From Candidatus Gastranaerophilales bacterium (GTDB taxonomy: Bacteria > Cyanobacteriota > Vampirovibrionia > Gastranaerophilales > Gastranaerophilaceae), in assembly GCA_910586855.1 (NCBI GenBank), contig CAJUJH010000002.1, forward strand, positions 310,001 to 374,000: DNA of 64,000 nt. Reading direction: 5' to 3'. Within the stretch, counting starts at the first letter, position 1. Each line of letters opens with the position of its first letter. Under the pieces are notes generated by a model. The model was not told the origin of the DNA and did no database searches. It saw nothing but the letters and a program-made list of their open reading frames with translations. Below are positions 61,606 to 64,000 of the stretch, piece by piece. The position numbers were made by a program, and so were the translations under genes.

Positions 61606-62238
61606 TTACTTTGTTGTTTCAATATAATTTTTATTAAATGCTTGAAGATAAATAATTGCAAGCAGTGATACATAAAAAAGAGTTTCAGTCATTTCTTCAA
61701 GCATCGGCATCCCCCATTCTTCCCCAAGGAGTCCGAAAATTATTCCCAAAACAACAAAAATCCAATTATAGATAGAAAGTTTTGCTTGCAGAAAATAATT
61801 CCACAAAACTTTGTATGATTTAGTGAGAATAAAATAAAGCCCGGAAAGCGCCATAAATGTTCCATAAAGAGGATGAGCAAGATAGCCGTAAGGGATTTCC
61901 TTCCAAGAGTAAAAATCGTTATACCCCCCCCCTGGGACATGGAAGAATACGGTTCTTCCGCAATTTATTTCTCTCAAGAAGAGAATTACCATAACAAGAG
62001 CAAGGGTATTAAAAAATGTCTTATCATTTTTTGCTTTTATGCAGATTATAAATATTGCAAGTATTACAACCAGCTGGAAATTTTCAATCAAATGATTTTC
62101 ATAAGAATATTCAATAGGAAGCCAAAGACATGCGGGCAATGTTAATAATAAAATCAATAGAGGCAGAAGAGTTATCGGGTGAAACTTAAAATCAACCCTG
62201 TTTTTCAGCCCTATAAAAAATTCTTTAATTCTCTCCAT
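61606..62238 (-). CDS. Integral membrane protein with an in-frame nine-G tract
   Basis: A 210-residue protein with about six membrane segments. Conserved-looking acidic and polar residues sit in or near membranes (LREINCGRT near 90; GEEWGMPMLEEMTET near 172). The family is not recognised. The codons for VPGGGYN contain nine consecutive G residues (61924-61932), striking in an AT-rich genome and a typical slippage site. AGGAGGGAG precedes the ATG. Confidence 0.72.
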   Translation of the reverse strand: MERIKEFFIGLKNRVDFKFHPITLLPLLILLLTLPACLWLPIEYSYENHLIENFQLVVILAIFIICIKAKNDKTFFNTLALVMVILFLREINCGRTVFFHVPGGGYNDFYSWKEIPYGYLAHPLYGTFMALSGLYFILTKSYKVLWNYFLQAKLSIYNWIFVVLGIIFGLLGEEWGMPMLEEMTETLFYVSLLAIIYLQAFNKNYIETTK

Positions 62239-62316
62239 ATCTCCCTCCTCTTGTAAATATAAGATACCATAAAGAAAAATTTTTAGGCTTTAATTGTTTT
62301 TAAATTTTGCTTTTCT

Positions 62317-63303
62317 TCATATATTTCTAAATCCAAAATCTTTTGATATTGTGCGGTTGATGGATTTTATTTTGGTTTCAATATAGTTTTTGTATTTATC
62401 TATCTCTTCATTTGTGCAGGTTTTATTTGGGTATATTTCGTATTTTTTTCTATATTTACTCATTGTAACGTTTGGCATAATAACATTTGCCCCGGATTGC
62501 AGAGCCATTATTCTGCCTTTTGGATTTAGGGTTTCCATAGCTGTAGTGGCTGGAATATTTATATCTTTCATTAAAATTCTAATTATAGACATGACTTTAA
62601 GTGCCAGTATAAGACTGCCGTTGGGCGCATTTTTTAAGGGTGTATCAGGATGTGCTATAAAAGGACCAATTCCTATCATGTCAAAATCATTCTCTTTAAA
62701 GAATAAAATATCATCAGCCAATGATTCAATAGTTTGTCCCGGCAGCCCGACAAGACACCCGCTTCCTGTCTCATAACCAAGTTTTTTTAGATTGTAAAGA
62801 CAATTTTTTCTGTTTTCAAAACTCATAAAGGGATGTAAGGCTTTATAAAGTTTTTTATCAGTAGTTTCAATTCTTAAAAGATATCTATCAGCGCCTGCAT
62901 TTTTATAGGCTTCAAGTTCCTTGTAAGGTTTTTCTCCAATACTTAAAGTAAGTGCAACATCAAGCTTTTTGATTTCGGAAATTATTTTGCACATAATATC
63001 TTTTGAATAAAAAACATCTTCACCTGATTGAAGAACTATTGTTTTATAGCCTGCATTTACGGCATTTTTAGCAAATTGAATAATATCATCAGGGGTGATT
63101 CTATATCTTTCAACAGTTTTGTTTTCTGCACGAAGCCCGCAATAATGACAAGTGCATTTGCAAGTGTTTGAAAATTCAATCAAGCCTCTTAAATGTATTT
63201 CATCACCAACATTATCGTGGCGCACCTTGTCTGCAAGTTCAAAAAGTTCTTTATTTTGGCTGTCATCTTTTAGAATATCAACTATTTCTTTTTTTGTAAG
63301 CAT
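62317..63303 (-). CDS. hydE: [FeFe]-hydrogenase maturase HydE (radical SAM)
   Basis: A 328-residue BioB-like radical SAM enzyme that helps build the dithiolate bridge and CO/CN ligands of the H-cluster. The cluster motif is CKCTCHYCGLR near residue 48, following the HydE phrase GLIEFSNTC. GSGCLVGLPGQT near 180 and NVIMPNVTMSKYR near 275 also match HydE. The optional C-terminal second cluster is not conserved. PylB is a less likely alternative. HydF and HydG are not in the window. TATAAT lies six bases before the ATG. Confidence 0.85.
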   Translation of the reverse strand: MLTKKEIVDILKDDSQNKELFELADKVRHDNVGDEIHLRGLIEFSNTCKCTCHYCGLRAENKTVERYRITPDDIIQFAKNAVNAGYKTIVLQSGEDVFYSKDIMCKIISEIKKLDVALTLSIGEKPYKELEAYKNAGADRYLLRIETTDKKLYKALHPFMSFENRKNCLYNLKKLGYETGSGCLVGLPGQTIESLADDILFFKENDFDMIGIGPFIAHPDTPLKNAPNGSLILALKVMSIIRILMKDINIPATTAMETLNPKGRIMALQSGANVIMPNVTMSKYRKKYEIYPNKTCTNEEIDKYKNYIETKIKSINRTISKDFGFRNI

Positions 63304-63322
63304 AATTTTATTATACTATAAT
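63294..63322 (+). promoter_or_regulatory. Divergent leaderless promoter pair, hydE / B12-radical SAM gene
   Basis: Plus strand: TTGTAA (63294-63299), 17 bases, TATAAT (63317-63322), six bases to ATG 63329. Minus strand: TATAAT (63315-63310), six bases to the hydE ATG 63303. The two -10 boxes are separated by one base in the palindrome ATTATACTATAAT. The plus -35 lies inside hydE. Confidence 0.7.
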
Positions 63323-63328
63323 GCCTTT

Positions 63329-64000
63329 ATGCAAAATTCAAAATCAAGTTTTAACTGCTTGTTGATACACACGCCTAATTTATCTCAAAATTCTGACGGT
63401 ACGTTGTTTTCTGAAGTTAATTTTTGTGCTATGGGGCTTTTTTCTCTTGCAGGAGAAATTAAAAAGGAAGGGTTTAATGTTGAAATTATTCATCTTGGAA
63501 TTGAAAAATATCTGGATAAGAATTTTTCACTTGCAAGCTATGTAAAGGAAAATAATATAAAATTTATTGCCTTTTCTCTTCACTGGCATCCGCAGAGCTT
63601 TGATGTCATTGAATCTGCAAAAATTTTAAAAGAACAAAATCCTAATGTTTTCATTGCTCTTGGAGGTTTTACCGCTTCATATTTTAAAAATGAAATTATG
63701 GAAAATTTTCCATTTGTTGATGCAGTTATGAAAGGAGAGGGTGAAAAAACAATAAGGAAGCTTACAAAAAGATTGTATGAAACAATGCCTTTTGTGCCTT
63801 TAGATTCAGGCGTTGAAATGAATTTATCCGATATCGAAAATCTTGTATGGCGTAAAGGTTTAAAAAACAGTAAAGCGAAGATTATTGAAAATAATGAAGT
63901 ATTTATTGCCAAAAATGAAGATTTGGATGAGTTTGATTATTTTAACCCAAGCCTTATGAGACATTATGGAGAATACTCAAAAGTATCTTTTGAACTTCAA
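63329..64000 (+). CDS. B12-binding-domain radical SAM protein, N-terminal part (truncated by window)
   Basis: The frame begins at ATG 63329 (MQNSKSSFNCLLIHTPN) and stays open to the window end, giving 224 residues. It starts like the Rossmann-type cobalamin-binding domain: CLLIHTPNLSQNS, then FIAFSLHWHPQSF near 90, ALGGFTASYF near 112 and the telling VDAVMKGEGEKT near 130. The radical SAM domain would follow beyond the edge. Such enzymes are methyltransferases or tailoring enzymes; the substrate is unknown. It diverges from hydE. Confidence 0.8.
   Translation, partial: MQNSKSSFNCLLIHTPNLSQNSDGTLFSEVNFCAMGLFSLAGEIKKEGFNVEIIHLGIEKYLDKNFSLASYVKENNIKFIAFSLHWHPQSFDVIESAKILKEQNPNVFIALGGFTASYFKNEIMENFPFVDAVMKGEGEKTIRKLTKRLYETMPFVPLDSGVEMNLSDIENLVWRKGLKNSKAKIIENNEVFIAKNEDLDEFDYFNPSLMRHYGEYSKVSFELQ

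Noticed and set aside
1..64000. CRISPR arrays, insertion sequences and rRNA genes
   Set aside because: I found no regularly spaced direct repeats of 25-40 bases, no transposase-like protein and no rRNA-like stretch on either strand.

Overview
The window looks like chromosome from an AT-rich, Gram-negative, strictly anaerobic fermenter. My best guess is a gut member of the Candidatus Gastranaerophilales (Melainabacteria/Vampirovibrionia, the non-photosynthetic sisters of Cyanobacteria). The reasons are: a full RND efflux operon, which implies an outer membrane; [FeFe]-hydrogenases and a ferredoxin-dependent 2-oxoacid oxidoreductase instead of respiration; a GH57/DUF3536 glycosidase and a HesA-like protein of the kind seen in the cyanobacterial lineage; and a family of N-terminal MGMAASQARF-type proteins that I associate with this group from memory. 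No lineage marker gene (rRNA, ribosomal protein) is present, so the assignment is inference.

Layout. 1-6308: surface-polysaccharide genes, ending in gmd, an fcl/colC-like reductase and a colD-like dehydratase whose active-site Lys is replaced by His-His, which points to GDP-L-colitose rather than GDP-fucose alone. 6309-6906: a tRNA-Phe gene flanked by decayed partial copies of itself. 6907-14000: an orphan protein with an N-terminal F-x-G motif, two zinc dehydrogenases, a tiny Flp-like pilin too short for routine ORF calling, an Fe-S (CCG-domain) protein, two tandem PiT-like permeases and a STAS protein. 14147-16571: a PAS protein that is a degenerate histidine kinase, followed by an orphan MsmK/UgpC-type ATPase. 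16777-23156: an RND pump (adaptor, permease, TolC). 23202-25964: a kinase-like gene broken by one in-frame TAG, a duplicated ferritin-like protein and a small membrane protein. 26024-32697: a PglK-like ABC flippase, a conserved unknown, a GH57 enzyme, an exported OB-like protein and a short NagA.

32905-35830 is the most unusual block: four small proteins with helical or coiled-coil ends, two of them sharing the same terminal modules around different middles, with two promoters that resemble sigma-28 (FliA) sites. This is the best candidate for an undescribed filament or secretion system. 35928-41468: leuS, a ThiS-like carrier and a four-subunit VorB/KorABCD-type 2-oxoacid:ferredoxin oxidoreductase. 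41704-51043: a hydrogen operon carrying three different [FeFe]-hydrogenase-type catalytic proteins (a PAS-linked sensory form, a group B-like form and a canonical bifurcating HydABC) plus a PP2C phosphatase. 51116-64000: mixed housekeeping genes (prolyl-tRNA editing protein, RNase PH, citramalate synthase), a divergent XRE/small-ORF pair with a palindromic operator, a 1091-residue protein built from three repeats, a HesA/ThiF enzyme, a membrane gene with a nine-G tract, HydE and a B12-binding radical SAM protein cut by the window edge.

How they work together: the 2-oxoacid oxidoreductase makes reduced ferredoxin; HydABC is expected to use ferredoxin and NADH together to make H2; HydE would mature the H-cluster; the PAS/PP2C pair may report redox or H2 status. 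A recurrent promoter layout (TTGnnn, 16-17 nt, TATAnT-like -10, then 6-7 nt to the ATG) suggests that at least seven genes here are transcribed as leaderless mRNAs.
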